The notes under the pieces are model-generated. The model was not told where the DNA came from and searched no databases. It was given only the letters and a program-made list of their open reading frames with translations. A stretch of 64,000 nucleotides of DNA from positions 1 to 64,000 of the forward strand of contig JAFARE010000043.1 of NCBI GenBank assembly GCA_019245575.1, in the 5' to 3' direction. The stretch's first letter is position 1. Each line of letters starts with the position of its first letter. Source of the stretch: Candidatus Dormiibacterota bacterium (GTDB lineage: Bacteria; Chloroflexota; Dormibacteria; Aeolococcales; Aeolococcaceae). A program made the position numbers and the translations under genes. Below, in pieces: positions 18,161 to 33,844 of the stretch.

Positions 18161-18505
18161 CTACAACTGCGCGTGTGCGTGCGGCTCGGCGGCCACCAGG
18201 GGCGCGCGCAGCGTCTGCTTCCAGTGCGAGCCGACAGCGATCTGGATCTGCAGGTCCGTCCACCAGAACGGCACCTCGGCGCTCTGGTCACGGTCCACGC
18301 GGAGCTTGCGGCAGAGGATGCGCCGCCGCACCGGGAGGCCGAAGTCCTTGCGCTTGGTCATGACGAACTTGTAGAGCAGGTAGACCACCACCCACATGAC
18401 CAGGGCCAGGGCGATGATGACCAGCGTCTCCACGGAGAAGGGACCGATCGTCGTGGTGGACTGCGTCGGGACGCGATGGACCGGCGCGGCCGCTGCGAGG
18501 AACAT
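18161..18505 (-). CDS. small single-pass membrane protein of unknown function
   Basis: 114 aa. One hydrophobic helix (about residues 26-46, VETLVIIALALVMWVVVYLLY) is followed by a basic juxtamembrane stretch (KFVMTKRKDF) and a soluble tail of about 65 residues. No recognised family. It is upstream of the receiver/HD-GYP gene on the same strand with a 120-bp gap, so it may be a membrane partner, but this is only positional. Start ATG at 18505. Confidence 0.5.
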   Translation of the reverse strand: MFLAAAAPVHRVPTQSTTTIGPFSVETLVIIALALVMWVVVYLLYKFVMTKRKDFGLPVRRRILCRKLRVDRDQSAEVPFWWTDLQIQIAVGSHWKQTLRAPLVAAEPHAHAQL

Positions 18506-18783
18506 CGGGCCGAGGGTATATCGAGACCCGTCGCGACGCCGTGACGTTCGTGTTATTCGCTGGCGGCTGTCACCGGATCGTTGTGAGCGCTAGCTGCGCG
18601 GCCTGCGGCGCACACCCGCCACCGCCTGCGGTTGTCGCTGCTTGAACGCCTGCCGGCCTTCAATGCCGCTACCGTCGGCCGCGGGGACCGCCGCGGCCTC
18701 CTTACGCCCTTCAGCGGTGGTGGGTGTGAGCCGCGCGCGCCACCGATCGCAGCCGATCCGGTGGCGCTACGCGACTGACCTCA
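18506..18783. other. intergenic, no gene seen
   Basis: 278 bp between rpoC and the small membrane protein gene. Only short low-quality reading frames are present. No T-tract terminator for rpoC was recognised. Confidence 0.5.
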
Positions 18784-23163
<4,380 letters not shown>

Positions 23164-23176
23164 GTAACTCCCTGAT

Positions 23177-26100
23177 TTAGCGGACGGTCTCGTCCACGTC
23201 GTCGCGCTCGTCGCGCTCAAGATGGATTCCCAGGTCGAGTGGTATGTCGGGCACGTCCTCCTCGCCGAGCACGATCTGATGCTCGTCCTCGGACTGGATC
23301 TCGACTCCCAGAGCCAGGCCCTCGAGCTCCTTCACCAGCACGCGGAACGACTCCGGGATGCCTGCCTCGAGTGTGTTCTCACCCTTGACGATCGCCTCGT
23401 ACGCCTTGACGCGACCCACGATGTCGTCGCTCTTGACGGTGAGGATCTCCTGCAGGATGTGGCTGGCGCCGTACGCCTCGAGCGCCCACACCTCCATCTC
23501 GCCGAAGCGCTGCCCGCCGAACTGCGCCTTGCCACCCAGCGGCTGCTGCGTGACCAGCGAGTACGGTCCGGTGCTGCGCGCGTGGATCTTGTCCTCCACG
23601 AGGTGCGCCAGCTTCAGCATGTAGATGTAGCCGACGGTGATGTCGCGGTCGAAGGAGTCACCGGTGCGGCCGTCGCGCAGCCGCTGCTTGCCGCTGCGGG
23701 GCAGCCCCGAGCGCTCCAGCTCGTCCTCGATCAACTCTTCGGGGGCGCCGTCGAAGACCGGCGACGCGACCTTCAGGCCCAGTGCGTGGGCCGCATACCC
23801 GAGGTGCGTCTCGAGCACCTGGCCGAGGTTCATGCGGCTGGGCACGCCGAGCGGGTTGAGCACGATCTCCACCGGCGTTCCGTCGGGGAGGTAGGGCATG
23901 TCCTCGATGGGCAGGATGCGGGCGATCACGCCCTTGTTGCCGTGCCGGCCGGCCATCTTGTCGCCCTGGCTGATCTTTCGCTTCTGGGCGACGTAGACGC
24001 GGACCAGCTCGTTCACGCCTGGCGCGAGCTCGTGGCCGGCCTCGCGGCTGAACACCTTGACGTCGACGACGATGCCGCGCTCACCGTGCGGGACTCGCAG
24101 CGACGAGTCGCGCACCTCGCGCGCCTTCTCGCCGAAGATCGCGCGCAGCAGGCGCTCCTCAGCGCTCAGCTCGGACTCACCTTTGGGCGTGATCTTGCCC
24201 ACCAGGATGTCACCCGGGTTGACCTCGGCGCCCACGTAGATGACGCCTCGCTCGTTGAGGTTCTTCAGCGACTCCTCGGCGATGTTCGGCAGGTCGCGGG
24301 TGATCTCCTCGGGGCCGAGCTTGGTGTCCCGCGCCTCGATCTCGAACTCCTCGATGTGGATCGAGGTGTACTTGTCGTCGCGGACGACCGATTCGCTGAT
24401 GAGGATGGCGTCCTCGAAGTTGTAGCCCTCCCAGGGCATGAACGCGACCAGCACGTTGCGTCCCAGCGCGAGCTCCCCGCCGTCGGTCGACGGGCCGTCC
24501 GCCAGAACGTCGCCCGGATTCACGTGCTGCCCGGTGCGCACGATCATGCGCTGGGAGAGGCACGTGCCCTGGTTGCTGCGCACGAACTTGTGCACGCCGT
24601 ACCACTGGTCGGGGCCGCCGTCGTCCGGCCGCACCAGGATGCCGATGCCGAAATCCTGGCCGCTGCGGATCTTCTCGACACTGTGGTCGGTGTCGGGCGG
24701 CTCGGGGTAGGAGACGCCAACGACGGTGCCCGGCTTGCGCGCCAGCACCATCTCGCCTGAGTTGCGCGCCGCGTGCACCTCCATGCCGGTGCCGACGATC
24801 GGCGACTCGGTCACGAGCAGCGGCACCGCCTGCTTCTGCATGTTCGAGCCCATCAGCGCACGGTTGGCGTCGTCGTGCTCGAGGAAGGGGATCAGGGACG
24901 TCGCGACGCTGACCGTCTGCTTGGGCGACACGTCCATGTAGTCGACCTCGCTGATCGGCAGGTCCTTGAACGTGTGCCGGCTGCGGCAGGCAACGTGCGA
25001 GACGGTGAAGTGACCCGATTCATCGATGGGCGCGTTGGCCTGGGCGACGTTGTACTTGTCCTCCTCGTCGGCGGAGAGGAAGACGATGTCGTCGCTGACG
25101 CGCGGTGTGTCGCCGTCGCGATGCACGCGCCGGAACGGCGTCTCGATGAAGCCGAACTCGTTCACTCGCGCGAAGGTCGCCAGCGAGCCGATGAGCCCGA
25201 TGTTCGGCCCTTCAGGAGTCTCGATGGGGCAGATGCGTCCGTAGTGGCTGTGGTGCACGTCGCGCACGTCGAACCCGGCGCGCTCGCGGGACAGACCGCC
25301 CGGGCCCAGCGCTGAGAGACGACGCTTGTGCGTGAGCTCGGCGAGCGGGTTGGTCTGGTCCATGAACTGCGAGAGCTGGCTGCTGCCGAAGAACTCCTTG
25401 ATCGCGGCGACGACCGGGCGGGCGTTGATCAAGGACGCCGCCGTGACCGTCAGCGAGTCGCAGATGGTCATGCGCTCCTTGATGATCCGCTCCATGCGGA
25501 TCAGGCCCATGCGGAACTGGTTCTGGAGGAGCTCGCCCACTGCGCGCACCCGGCGGTTGCCCAGGTGGTCGATGTCGTCCGCCTCGCCGTTGCCGTTGTT
25601 CAGCGAGATGAGCTTCTTGATCATCCCGATGAAGTCGTTGTGGTCCAGGATGCGGCGCTCCTTGTCCAGGGCGCGCTCGCGGGCCTCGTCTTCAGGGATG
25701 CCCAGGTTCTTGTCGAGCTTGAAGCGTCCCACCTTGGACAGGTCGAAGCGGCGGGCGTTGAAGAACAGCGAGTTGAGCAGGTTGCGAGCGTTCTCGACAG
25801 TGGGCGGGTCGCCGGGCCGGATCTTGCGGTACAGCTCCACGAGGGCCTCTTCCACCGAAGTCGTGGTGTCCTTCTCCAGGGTGGCGGCGACGTACTGGTG
25901 GTCGGGATCCGTGTCGATCTCGGCGAACAGCGCCTTGATGTCCTCGTTGGTCCCATAGCCGAGGGCCCGGACGAGCGTCGTGACCGGCACCTTTCGCTTG
26001 CGATCGATCTTGACCGTGAGGATGTCCTTGCTCGACGTCTCGATCTCGAGCCAGGCGCCCCGGTTGGGGATCAGCTTGGCCGAGAAGAGGAGGCGGCCCG

Positions 26101-26563
26101 AGGTGCGATCCTCGTTGGAGGTGAAGTAGACGCCGGGGGAGCGGACCAGCTGGGAGACGACCACCCGTTCGGTGCCGTTCACGATGAAGGTGCCTTCCGG
26201 GGTCATCATGGCGAAGTCGCCCATGAAGACCTCGGCCTCCTTGATCTCGCCGGCGTTCTCGCCCGTCTTGATGTGGAGCCGGGTGTTGATGCGCAGCGGG
26301 GCCGAGAAGGTCATGTCCCGCTGGCGACACTCCTCCTCGTCGAATTTGGGTGGCCCGAATTCGTAATCGAGAAAGCGCAGTTCGTAGTTCTTTCCGGTGT
26401 AATCGGTGATCGGGTTTATCTCATTGAAGAGTTCCCGAAGCCCTTCCCTTTTGAACCACTCGAATGAATCCAGTTGTGTCTGGATCAGGTTTCCGACTTC
26501 GAGCTTATCGGCGATCTGGCCGTAGCTTTTGCGAGCGGAAGGAGTGGTAGCGGAAAGCACCAT
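23177..26563 (-). CDS. rpoB: RNA polymerase beta subunit
   Basis: 1128 aa. The rifampicin pocket reads [20 protein letters not shown] then [18 protein letters not shown]. Asp516, His526 and Ser531 (E. coli numbering) are wild type, so no classic resistance change is seen; Asn518 is Thr. Also present are [17 protein letters not shown] and the C-terminal [24 protein letters not shown] that contacts beta'. ATG at 26563 is preceded by a GGGGGA purine box. It has its own putative extended -10 promoter in the 246-bp gap after rplL. Confidence 0.98.
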   Translation of the reverse strand: MVLSATTPSARKSYGQIADKLEVGNLIQTQLDSFEWFKREGLRELFNEINPITDYTGKNYELRFLDYEFGPPKFDEEECRQRDMTFSAPLRINTRLHIKTGENAGEIKEAEVFMGDFAMMTPEGTFIVNGTERVVVSQLVRSPGVYFTSNEDRTSGRLLFSAKLIPNRGAWLEIETSSKDILTVKIDRKRKVPVTTLVRALGYGTNEDIKALFAEIDTDPDHQYVAATLEKDTTTSVEEALVELYRKIRPGDPPTVENARNLLNSLFFNARRFDLSKVGRFKLDKNLGIPEDEARERALDKERRILDHNDFIGMIKKLISLNNGNGEADDIDHLGNRRVRAVGELLQNQFRMGLIRMERIIKERMTICDSLTVTAASLINARPVVAAIKEFFGSSQLSQFMDQTNPLAELTHKRRLSALGPGGLSRERAGFDVRDVHHSHYGRICPIETPEGPNIGLIGSLATFARVNEFGFIETPFRRVHRDGDTPRVSDDIVFLSADEEDKYNVAQANAPIDESGHFTVSHVACRSRHTFKDLPISEVDYMDVSPKQTVSVATSLIPFLEHDDANRALMGSNMQKQAVPLLVTESPIVGTGMEVHAARNSGEMVLARKPGTVVGVSYPEPPDTDHSVEKIRSGQDFGIGILVRPDDGGPDQWYGVHKFVRSNQGTCLSQRMIVRTGQHVNPGDVLADGPSTDGGELALGRNVLVAFMPWEGYNFEDAILISESVVRDDKYTSIHIEEFEIEARDTKLGPEEITRDLPNIAEESLKNLNERGVIYVGAEVNPGDILVGKITPKGESELSAEERLLRAIFGEKAREVRDSSLRVPHGERGIVVDVKVFSREAGHELAPGVNELVRVYVAQKRKISQGDKMAGRHGNKGVIARILPIEDMPYLPDGTPVEIVLNPLGVPSRMNLGQVLETHLGYAAHALGLKVASPVFDGAPEELIEDELERSGLPRSGKQRLRDGRTGDSFDRDITVGYIYMLKLAHLVEDKIHARSTGPYSLVTQQPLGGKAQFGGQRFGEMEVWALEAYGASHILQEILTVKSDDIVGRVKAYEAIVKGENTLEAGIPESFRVLVKELEGLALGVEIQSEDEHQIVLGEEDVPDIPLDLGIHLERDERDDVDETVR

Positions 26564-26624
26564 ATGCTAGAGTTCCCCCGAAAAGGAATGCGCGCGGGCA
26601 GCGCGACGACGGGCACAATCCCGT

Positions 26625-26633
26625 ATCGTACCA
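26625..26633 (-). promoter_or_regulatory. putative extended -10 promoter of rpoB
   Basis: On the minus strand TGGTACGAT is an extended -10 element about 60 bp before the rpoB ATG. No clear -35 is present. Confidence 0.4.
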
Positions 26634-26742
26634 AATCCGGGCCCGCGGCGACAGTCTCCTGCGCCCTTTTGCGGCCTGACTGAGTACTCAACCGTCCTGT
26701 ACGCGTGCGTCGACAGGTCTGTGAGCATGCCCAGGAGGGCCC

Positions 26743-26809
26743 GGCCCGAAACGGGCCCAGCGCTCCCGTGCTGCCGACGCCGAAGGCCGCGCCGGGGCGC
26801 AGCCCCGGC
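26743..26809 (-). terminator. two GC hairpins after rplL
   Basis: An 8-bp stem with a 3-nt loop at 26791-26809 starts right at the rplL stop. A second 6-bp stem with a 3-nt loop lies at 26743-26757. No T-tract follows, so they may attenuate or process the transcript between rplL and rpoB rather than end it. Confidence 0.4.
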
Positions 26810-27202
26810 CTACTTGACCTCGACCGAGGCGCCGGCCTCCTGGAGCTTGGCGGCCGCGCTGTCCGCCTCGGCCCGAGGCACGCCCTCGCGTACCGCCTTG
26901 GGCGCGCTGTCCACCAGGTCCTTGGCCTCCTTGAGGCCCAGGCCGGTGATCTCGCGGACCGCCTTGATCACGTTGATCTTGGCGTCCCCCGCTCCGGTCA
27001 GGATGACGTTGAACTCGGTCTGCTCTTCGGCGGGGGCCTCGGCGCCGCCGCCGGCAGGAGCCGCCGCGGCCACCGCCACAGGGGCCGCGGCCTTGATGCC
27101 GAGCTTCTCCTCCATGAGCTTCACCGCGTTGACCACGTCGAGCACGGTCCAGCTCTGGAGGGCGTCGACGAAGTCCTCGGGGGTCAGGGTTTTGGTTGCC
27201 AT
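26810..27202 (-). CDS. rplL: 50S ribosomal protein L7/L12
   Basis: 130-aa stalk protein that recruits translation GTPases. The N-terminal dimerisation domain ([18 protein letters not shown]), the Ala/Pro hinge ([18 protein letters not shown]) and the C-terminal domain with the factor-binding segment [20 protein letters not shown] are all present. ATG at 27202 follows AAGGAG. It lies 37 bp after rplJ and is presumably co-translated in excess over L10. Confidence 0.97.
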   Translation of the reverse strand: MATKTLTPEDFVDALQSWTVLDVVNAVKLMEEKLGIKAAAPVAVAAAAPAGGGAEAPAEEQTEFNVILTGAGDAKINVIKAVREITGLGLKEAKDLVDSAPKAVREGVPRAEADSAAAKLQEAGASVEVK

Positions 27203-27239
27203 GGGTCTGCTCCTTTTAAGTAGAGGGTTGGGCGGCCGG

Positions 27240-27788
27240 TCAGGCCGCCAGCTTGTCGCGGTACGCCTCGAGGGTCGCCGCGAAGGTGGACGTGATCGAA
27301 TTGAGGCTCCCGGCCAGCGTGGTGAGTGGCGACTGAAGGGTTCCCGCCAGCTGGGCCAGGAGCGCTTCGCGCGAGGGGAGCTCGGCCAGCACGCGCACGC
27401 CCGCCTGGTCCAGCACCTGGCCCTCCACGAGGCCGGCCACCATCGGCAGCTGGCGCGTGGCGCGGAAGTATTCGTTGAGGATCCGCGCCGGGGCGGACAG
27501 CTCGCCGTACCCGAGCGCCAGGCCCACCGGTCCCTTGAGCACGTCCGTGAACTGGGGGACGCCGGCCTCGGTGGCAGCGCGTCGAGCCAGCGTGTTCTTG
27601 ACCACGACGTAGTCGATGCTCTCGGCACGGAGCCGGCCGCGAAGGTCCTCCAGCTGCTTCACGGAAAGCCCCCGGTAGTCGGTCACGACCGCCGAGGTCG
27701 CTTTGCCCAGCAGCTCGGTGAGGTGGGCCACCGCGTCCCGCTTGCGGGGACCGGCGCGCACCGGCGCCTCGCCGGAGGTTGTCGCCAT
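27240..27788 (-). CDS. rplJ: 50S ribosomal protein L10
   Basis: 182 aa. Base of the ribosomal stalk, binding L7/L12 dimers through its C-terminal helix and 23S rRNA through its N-terminal domain ([28 protein letters not shown]). ATG at 27788 (MATTSGEAP). The gene is preceded by an L10-leader RNA, so autorepression by the L10-L12 complex is expected. rplK and rplA, often just upstream, are not adjacent here. Confidence 0.96.
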   Translation of the reverse strand: MATTSGEAPVRAGPRKRDAVAHLTELLGKATSAVVTDYRGLSVKQLEDLRGRLRAESIDYVVVKNTLARRAATEAGVPQFTDVLKGPVGLALGYGELSAPARILNEYFRATRQLPMVAGLVEGQVLDQAGVRVLAELPSREALLAQLAGTLQSPLTTLAGSLNSITSTFAATLEAYRDKLAA

Positions 27789-27861
27789 CTGTGTCGATGC
27801 CTCTCGCTGACCGCGGCCGTGCCACCGGTTGCGGCGAACGAGGCGGCGCTGACAAAGCGCC

Positions 27862-27949
27862 CGCCTTCGGTCACCTGCGCAGGAGATTGAGCGGCGTGGC
27901 CGCGCCTGCGGTCTTCGGCGAGACGGACGACGGCGGTTGTCGTCTGTAC
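27862..27949 (-). promoter_or_regulatory. L10 leader RNA (autoregulatory element of rplJ-rplL)
   Basis: On the minus strand the conserved blocks GCCGAAGACCGCAGG (27919-27905) and CCTGCGCAGGTGACC (27883-27869) occur in the order and spacing of the L10-binding kink-turn region known from actinobacterial and firmicute rplJ leaders, with CAAT between them. It ends about 75 nt before the rplJ start. Recognised from memory of the motif; no covariance search was run. Confidence 0.75.
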
Positions 27950-27955
27950 CGGCGG

Positions 27956-27961
27956 AGGATA
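27956..27961 (-). promoter_or_regulatory. possible -10 box of the rplJ promoter
   Basis: TATCCT within TTGGTATCCT on the minus strand lies about 10 bp before the L10 leader. The -35 is not clear. It would give a start near 27949. Confidence 0.35.
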
Positions 27962-27988
27962 CCAAGTCTTCCGCCTGGCGCCGGACCC

Positions 27989-29218
27989 CTACGCAGCGTG
28001 GCCGGGTGGGCGTGCCCTGGAGGCGTAGCGATCCGGCGGGGGCAGGGCAATGATCTCGCCGGCATCGCTCCGGACCAGCTCCCACCCGCCCTCGTGGGCC
28101 ATCCAGTGGTGCCGATGGCAGATCAGAGCCAGGTTCTCGAGCGTGGTGGCGCCGCCGCGCGCCCAATGGCGCAGGTGATGGGCCGCCGTCCACGAGACAG
28201 GGCGGTCGCATCCGGGCCAGACGCATCCACCGTCACGTGCGGCGAGAGCGTGTCTCGTCGCCCCGCTCGGGATGCGCTGCGCCCGGCCAACATCAACCAC
28301 GTTGGACTTGGCGTCGATCACGATGCGTCTGATGCTGGCGTCGCACGCGATGCGGGCGACAGATTCGCCAGGGATTGGATCTGCCAGTTGGAGATCTCCG
28401 GCCGGGGCGCCGCGCAAGCCCTGGATCGTCTCCAACGACGCGGTGACCTGCAGGTGTGGCCGCACGCCCGCTCGTTGCGGCACGTGGCCCGCGTCCAATC
28501 CGTGGCTCGCGAGCTCTATCAGGGCGTCGGCGTAGCGCTGCTCCCTGCTGCGGTCGTCCCCGATGCCATTGCGCCTGGCCAGCGGATCGAGCGCCGTGCG
28601 CAGGGTTGCGCCCCCGATGGGGTCGAGCAATCCCCTGATGGCGACGGCGCCGCTCTCGCAGGGCAGGATCTCCAGCTTGCGTGCGCGCGCGTTCTCGTTC
28701 TGTTCGGCGAGAAGCGCCCGCGCGTCCGCCTCGTGGCGAATGTGGATGCATTCGCGGCGGAAGCGGCTGACCGTGTGCTGTTTGGCCTTGTCGAGGAGCC
28801 GATCCTCGTTCCAACTGGTCGAACTCGGCGACTCGTCGAGCGCCTGCGTGGTGGAGGCGAGCAGCGCCAGGTGACCGAAGCCGATCTCGCGGCGATGGAT
28901 GGCCGCCGCACTCTTGGGCAGCCGGTCCAGTTGCTGGCCGACCGTCACGGCGGTCGCGGCTATATGGCCGTTGGTACGGCATTCGTGGCGCAGCCATTGA
29001 ATTGGGCTGACATACCCGTCGTGCTCGGCCTTGTCAGTCTTGGCGAACTCGGCGGAGAGGACCGCGAACTCGACCTCGAGGAGATCGATCGTGTGCCGCA
29101 GGTCTCTGAGCTGGTCATCCAAAGGAGCTCCGGAGCGCTCGCCCGCCTCGCGCGCCGCCAATCTGCAGGCGACTTCGAGAGCTTCGCGGACGCTCGCCGC
29201 TGCACCAGGCTCACACAT
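27989..29218 (-). CDS. DUF222 / HNH endonuclease domain protein (13E12-repeat-like)
   Basis: 409 aa. The N-terminal and central part resembles DUF222, and the C-terminus has an HNH nuclease motif: CVWPGCDRP, then [11 protein letters not shown], then [17 protein letters not shown]. It has zinc-binding CxxC and HxxH pairs and the catalytic His-His. Such genes are abundant in Actinobacteria, often multicopy and thought to be mobile. ATG at 29218 (MCEPGAAAS) is chosen because the longer ORF would run through the rpsL promoter. It lies between the rplJ leader and the divergent str operon. Function in the cell is unknown. Confidence 0.8.
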   Translation of the reverse strand: MCEPGAAASVREALEVACRLAAREAGERSGAPLDDQLRDLRHTIDLLEVEFAVLSAEFAKTDKAEHDGYVSPIQWLRHECRTNGHIAATAVTVGQQLDRLPKSAAAIHRREIGFGHLALLASTTQALDESPSSTSWNEDRLLDKAKQHTVSRFRRECIHIRHEADARALLAEQNENARARKLEILPCESGAVAIRGLLDPIGGATLRTALDPLARRNGIGDDRSREQRYADALIELASHGLDAGHVPQRAGVRPHLQVTASLETIQGLRGAPAGDLQLADPIPGESVARIACDASIRRIVIDAKSNVVDVGRAQRIPSGATRHALAARDGGCVWPGCDRPVSWTAAHHLRHWARGGATTLENLALICHRHHWMAHEGGWELVRSDAGEIIALPPPDRYASRARPPGHAA

Positions 29219-29361
29219 ATCTGTGGTACATCGTACCGAACACCTGTGCGCCCCGCCAGGCGTCGCCACGGACAATCGCGTCGGCCGTCGTGCAACCGCA
29301 CGGCGCAGACGCGCACCGGTTCCTGCGGCCGTCGCGGGCGGCGGCCGCCCGCTTGCGCGGT

Positions 29362-29391
29362 TTGACCGTCCAACTCGGCTGCTGGTAGGAT
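29362..29391 (+). promoter_or_regulatory. putative promoter of the str operon
   Basis: TTGACC at 29362-29367 and TAGGAT at 29386-29391 with an 18-bp spacer, giving a leader of about 75 nt before the rpsL GTG. Confidence 0.5.
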
Positions 29392-29471
29392 TGGCAGTCG
29401 CGCCACGAGCGGTACCTTGTGTTTCCGCGCGCTGTTTCGTGGCAGTGCGCAGTTCCTCTAATCGGTCAAAC

Positions 29472-29846
29472 GTGCCCACAATCCAGCAGCTGGTCCGGAA
29501 AGGCCGGACCACTCCAACCCACAAGACGAAGGCCCGCGCGCTCCGAGGCTCGCCCCAGCGTCGCGGCGTCTGCGTACGCGTGTACACGACCACGCCAAAA
29601 AAGCCGAACTCGGCTTTGCGCAAGGTCGCGCGTGTCCGCCTGACCACGAAGGTCGAGGTCACCGCCTACATCCCCGGCATCGGGCACAACCTGCAGGAAC
29701 ACTCGGTGGTGCTGATCCGCGGCGGCCGCGTCCGCGACCTCCCCGGTGTCCGCTATCACGTCATCCGCGGAGCGCTCGACGCCGCCGGCACGAAGAACCG
29801 CAAGCAGGGCCGCAGCAAGTACGGCGCCAAGCGCGAGAAGTCCTAG
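29472..29846 (+). CDS. rpsL: 30S ribosomal protein S12
   Basis: 124-aa decoding-centre protein. It has [12 protein letters not shown] with Lys43 intact and [15 protein letters not shown], in which residue 88 is Arg instead of the common Lys. Asp89, the beta-methylthiolation site, is present. In E. coli and Mycobacterium tuberculosis a Lys88Arg change is a known streptomycin-resistance mutation. Start GTG at 29472 ([11 protein letters not shown]); no clear Shine-Dalgarno sequence is present. First gene of the plus-strand ribosomal run, 3 bp before rpsG. Confidence 0.97.
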   Translation: MPTIQQLVRKGRTTPTHKTKARALRGSPQRRGVCVRVYTTTPKKPNSALRKVARVRLTTKVEVTAYIPGIGHNLQEHSVVLIRGGRVRDLPGVRYHVIRGALDAAGTKNRKQGRSKYGAKREKS

Positions 29847-29849
29847 GCC

Positions 29850-30323
29850 ATGCCCAGGCGCGCCCGCGTCCAACGACGCACCATCCTGCCCGATCCCATC
29901 TACGCCAACGTCGGCGTGGCGAAGTTCGTCAACTGCCTGATGCTGCGCGGAAAGAAGAGCGTCGCCGAAGGCATCGTCTACTCGGCGTTCGAGCGCATCC
30001 GGCGCTCCTCGCGCAGCCGTGAGCCACTCGACATCTTCGAGCAGGCGATGCGCAACGTCACGCCCATTCTCGAGGTCAAGCCGAAGCGAGTCGGCGGGGC
30101 CACGTACCAGGTGCCGGTGGAGATCCGTCACGACCGCCGGCAGGCGCTCGCCCGCCGCTGGATCATCCGCTACGCGCGCGCGCGCAGCGGCCGCAGCATG
30201 TCCGACAAGCTCGCGGCCGAGCTGATGGACGCCGCCAACGGCATGGGCGCGTCGGTGAAGCGCAAAGAGGACACGCACAAGATGGCGGAGTCCAACAAGG
30301 CGTTCTCGCACTTCAGGTACTGA
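29850..30323 (+). CDS. rpsG: 30S ribosomal protein S7
   Basis: 157-aa protein that nucleates assembly of the 30S head and contacts the E-site tRNA. It starts [20 protein letters not shown] and includes [17 protein letters not shown] and [17 protein letters not shown]. It follows the rpsL stop by 3 bp and precedes fusA by 7 bp. Length is typical. Confidence 0.97.
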   Translation: MPRRARVQRRTILPDPIYANVGVAKFVNCLMLRGKKSVAEGIVYSAFERIRRSSRSREPLDIFEQAMRNVTPILEVKPKRVGGATYQVPVEIRHDRRQALARRWIIRYARARSGRSMSDKLAAELMDAANGMGASVKRKEDTHKMAESNKAFSHFRY

Positions 30324-30330
30324 GGACGTC

Positions 30331-32421
30331 ATGGCAGTCGCAGTGCGCACCCGCGCCTTCCCCCTCGAAAAGACCCGCAACATCGGGATCATGGCGCACA
30401 TCGACGCGGGCAAGACCACGACCACGGAGCGCGTGCTCTTCTACACCGGCCGCATCCACAAGATGGGCGAGGTGCACGAGGGCGCCGCGACGATGGACTG
30501 GATGGTGCAGGAGCAGGAGCGCGGCATCACCATCACGTCGGCCGCAACGGCGGCGGAGTGGCGCGGCCACCGCATCAACATCATCGACACGCCCGGCCAC
30601 GTCGACTTCACCGTCGAGGTGGAGCGCAGCCTGCGCGTGCTGGACGGCGCGGTGGCCGTGTTCGACGCCGTCGCCGGTGTCGAGCCGCAGTCCGAGACCG
30701 TGTGGCGCCAGGCGGACCGCTACGACGTGCCCCGCATCTGCTTCATCAACAAGATGGACAGAGTCGGCGCGGACTACTTCGCGGCGGTGGCGTCCATCCG
30801 CGACCGGCTCGGCGCGCGCGCCGTTCCCGTCCAGCTGCCCATCGGCTCCGAGAACGACTTCAAGGGGATGGTCGATCTGATCAACGAGCAGGCGATCATC
30901 TACACGGACGACCTGGGCACGACGCTGAAGCGCGCCGAGATTCCCGCGTCCATGCGTGAGGAGGTCGACCGCTACCGGCACGAGCTGCTGGAGACGGTGG
31001 CCGAGTGCGACGACGAGGTCATGGTCAAGTACCTCGACGGCGAGACGCTGACGCACGACGACATCGTCAAAGGGCTCCGTGCCGGGACGCTGAGCACGCG
31101 CATCTTCCCCGTGCTGTGCGGCTCGGCCCTGAAGAACAAGGGCGTGCAGCCCATGCTCGACGCGGTCGTCGACTTCCTGCCCTCGCCGCTGGACAAGCCG
31201 CCCGTCACCGGCAAGCGGCTGCACGGCGACCACGACGCGATGGTCAAGGTCAGCGATGAGCAGCCCTTCGCCGCGCTGGCGTTCAAGATCGCCACGGATC
31301 CCTTCGTGGGCAAGCTCACCTTCTTCCGCGTGTACAGCGGCGTGCTGCGCAGCGGCTCGTACATCTACAACTCGAACAAGGACGAGCGCGAGCGAGTGGG
31401 CCGCATCCTGCAGATGCACGCCAACCACCGCGAGGAGATCGAGGAGGTGCGCGCCGGCGACATCGCCGCGGCCATCGGTCTGCGCAAGACGACCACCGGT
31501 GACACGCTCTGCGACGAGCGCCATCCCATCATCCTCGAGTCGATCACCTTCCCCGAGCCGGTCATCTCCGTCGCAGTCGAGCCGCGCAGCAAGGCCGATC
31601 AGGACAAGATGGGCGTCGCGCTGCAGAAGCTCGCCGAGGAGGACCCGACCTTCCGCGTGCGCAGCGACGAGGAGACGGGGCAGACCGTCATCTCAGGGAT
31701 GGGCGAGCTGCACCTCGAGATCATCGTCGACCGCATGCTGCGCGAGTTCAAGGTCGAGGCCAACGTCGGCAAGCCGCAGGTCGCATATCGCGAGACGATC
31801 ACGCAGCCCGCGCACGGCACCGGCCGGTTCGTGCGCCAGAGCGGCGGCCGCGGCCAGTACGGTCACGTGGAGCTCGAGCTGGCGCCGAACGAGGCGGGCA
31901 AGGGATTCGAGTTCGAGAACCGCATCGTCGGCGGCGCCATCCCCAAGGAGTACATCCCCGCCGCGCAGCGCGGCATCCAGGACTCGCTGGCCAACGGCGT
32001 GCTCGCGGGATACCCCGTTGTGGACGTCAGGGTCTCGCTCGTCGACGGCTCCTACCATGACGTCGACTCCAGCGAGCAGGCGTTCAACATCGCGGGCTCC
32101 ATGGGCTTCAAGGACGGCATGCGCAAGGGCAAGCCGGTGCTCCTCGAGCCGATCATGCGCGTCGACGTCTTCATGCCCGAGGAGTTCATGGGCGACGTCA
32201 TGGGCGACCTCACGGGACGCCGCGGCCACATCCTCGGCATGGAGGGCCGGGCCACGTCGCAGATGGTGCACGCCGAGGTGCCCCTCGCAACCATGTTCGG
32301 CTACGCCACCGACCTGCGCAGCATGACCCAGGGGCGGGCGAACTACAGCATGGAGTTCCATCACTATCAAGCGCTTCCGCAGAGCCTTGCGGAAGAGATC
32401 GTCGCCAAGTCAAGAGCCTAG
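30331..32421 (+). CDS. fusA: elongation factor G
   Basis: 696-aa translocase GTPase. G1 is [14 protein letters not shown]2 includes [11 protein letters not shown]3 is DTPGHVDF, G4 is NKMD, and the domain IV tip has [12 protein letters not shown]. Domain V contains [11 protein letters not shown]. Promotes tRNA-mRNA movement and ribosome recycling. Length and motifs are typical of a true EF-G. It lies between rpsG and tuf as in the classical str operon. Confidence 0.97.
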   Translation: MAVAVRTRAFPLEKTRNIGIMAHIDAGKTTTTERVLFYTGRIHKMGEVHEGAATMDWMVQEQERGITITSAATAAEWRGHRINIIDTPGHVDFTVEVERSLRVLDGAVAVFDAVAGVEPQSETVWRQADRYDVPRICFINKMDRVGADYFAAVASIRDRLGARAVPVQLPIGSENDFKGMVDLINEQAIIYTDDLGTTLKRAEIPASMREEVDRYRHELLETVAECDDEVMVKYLDGETLTHDDIVKGLRAGTLSTRIFPVLCGSALKNKGVQPMLDAVVDFLPSPLDKPPVTGKRLHGDHDAMVKVSDEQPFAALAFKIATDPFVGKLTFFRVYSGVLRSGSYIYNSNKDERERVGRILQMHANHREEIEEVRAGDIAAAIGLRKTTTGDTLCDERHPIILESITFPEPVISVAVEPRSKADQDKMGVALQKLAEEDPTFRVRSDEETGQTVISGMGELHLEIIVDRMLREFKVEANVGKPQVAYRETITQPAHGTGRFVRQSGGRGQYGHVELELAPNEAGKGFEFENRIVGGAIPKEYIPAAQRGIQDSLANGVLAGYPVVDVRVSLVDGSYHDVDSSEQAFNIAGSMGFKDGMRKGKPVLLEPIMRVDVFMPEEFMGDVMGDLTGRRGHILGMEGRATSQMVHAEVPLATMFGYATDLRSMTQGRANYSMEFHHYQALPQSLAEEIVAKSRA

Positions 32422-32451
32422 AGAGAAGTCAGCAGTTCAGTAGGACAGGAG

Positions 32452-33642
<1,191 letters not shown>

Positions 33643-33658
33643 AAGGAGGCATCGGGCA

Positions 33659-33844
33659 GTGAGCGGCGGCGGCATGCACCCGGAGCGGGACCGTCTCGGA
33701 GCCGAGACGGATCCTTTTGGGTGCGCAGGTCGAGGCGAGAGTCAGCGGCGGGGCCCCAGCGGGGCTCCGACCGCGTGGTCCCGCGCAGCGGTGCATGCCG
33801 CAGACGCGCGCACCCCGCTGGCCGCTCTTCGAGTTCGCGTGTAG
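33659..33844 (+). CDS. possible 61-codon leader ORF between tuf and rpsJ
   Basis: GTG at 33659 lies 9 nt after a perfect AAGGAGG. The ORF ([14 protein letters not shown], Arg/Ala/Gly-rich) ends with TAG at 33842-33844, 4 nt before the GTG of rpsJ, which has no Shine-Dalgarno of its own. No family is recognised and the composition is dictated by the GC-rich hairpins it runs through. It may be a translated leader that couples tuf/rpsJ expression and opens the RNA structure. Alternatively the AAGGAGG may be the original rpsJ signal separated from it by an inserted element. Confidence 0.35.
   Translation: MSGGGMHPERDRLGAETDPFGCAGRGESQRRGPSGAPTAWSRAAVHAADARTPLAALRVRV
33669..33801 (+). promoter_or_regulatory. 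branched inverted-repeat element in the tuf-rpsJ gap
   Basis: A 12-bp perfect closing stem joins 33669-33680 (GCGGCATGCACC) with 33790-33801. Inside it a 6-bp stem GGGACC/GGTCCC joins 33687-33692 with 33777-33782. Enclosed are a 9-bp hairpin at 33691-33710 with a 2-nt loop, followed by ATCCTTTT, and a 9-bp hairpin at 33749-33769 with an AGC loop. The inner 6-bp stem and the first hairpin share 33691-33692, so they compete. This may be an autoregulatory S10 leader RNA or an inserted palindromic element. Confidence 0.6.

Noticed and set aside
16667-18544. 625-codon plus-strand ORF opposite the HD-GYP gene
   Set aside because: It runs through the 3' part of the HAD gene in another frame and antisense to the HD-GYP gene, which has full motifs.
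23222-24760. 512-codon ORF antisense to rpoB
   Set aside because: Shadow frame of a highly conserved gene in GC-rich DNA; composition is Val/Leu/Asp/His/Arg-rich with no domain.
25245-25400. Rifampicin-resistance mutation in rpoB
   Set aside because: Asp516, His526 and Ser531 equivalents are wild type; the Asn518 to Thr difference is not a change I can link to resistance.
27779-29365. 528-codon plus-strand ORF opposite the HNH gene
   Set aside because: Antisense shadow; it covers the L10 leader and the rpsL promoter and has no recognisable domain.
29219-29662. N-terminal extension of the HNH protein to 557 aa
   Set aside because: It would overlap rpsL and its promoter and has no similarity to DUF222 proteins; the ATG at 29218 fits better.
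30313-31524. 403-codon ORF antisense to fusA
   Set aside because: Reverse-frame shadow of EF-G.
33691-33718. Simple intrinsic terminator after tuf
   Set aside because: The 9-bp hairpin is followed by only four T residues, and the wider pairing (33669-33801) suggests a larger structure; full termination before rpsJ would be unexpected, although attenuation is possible.
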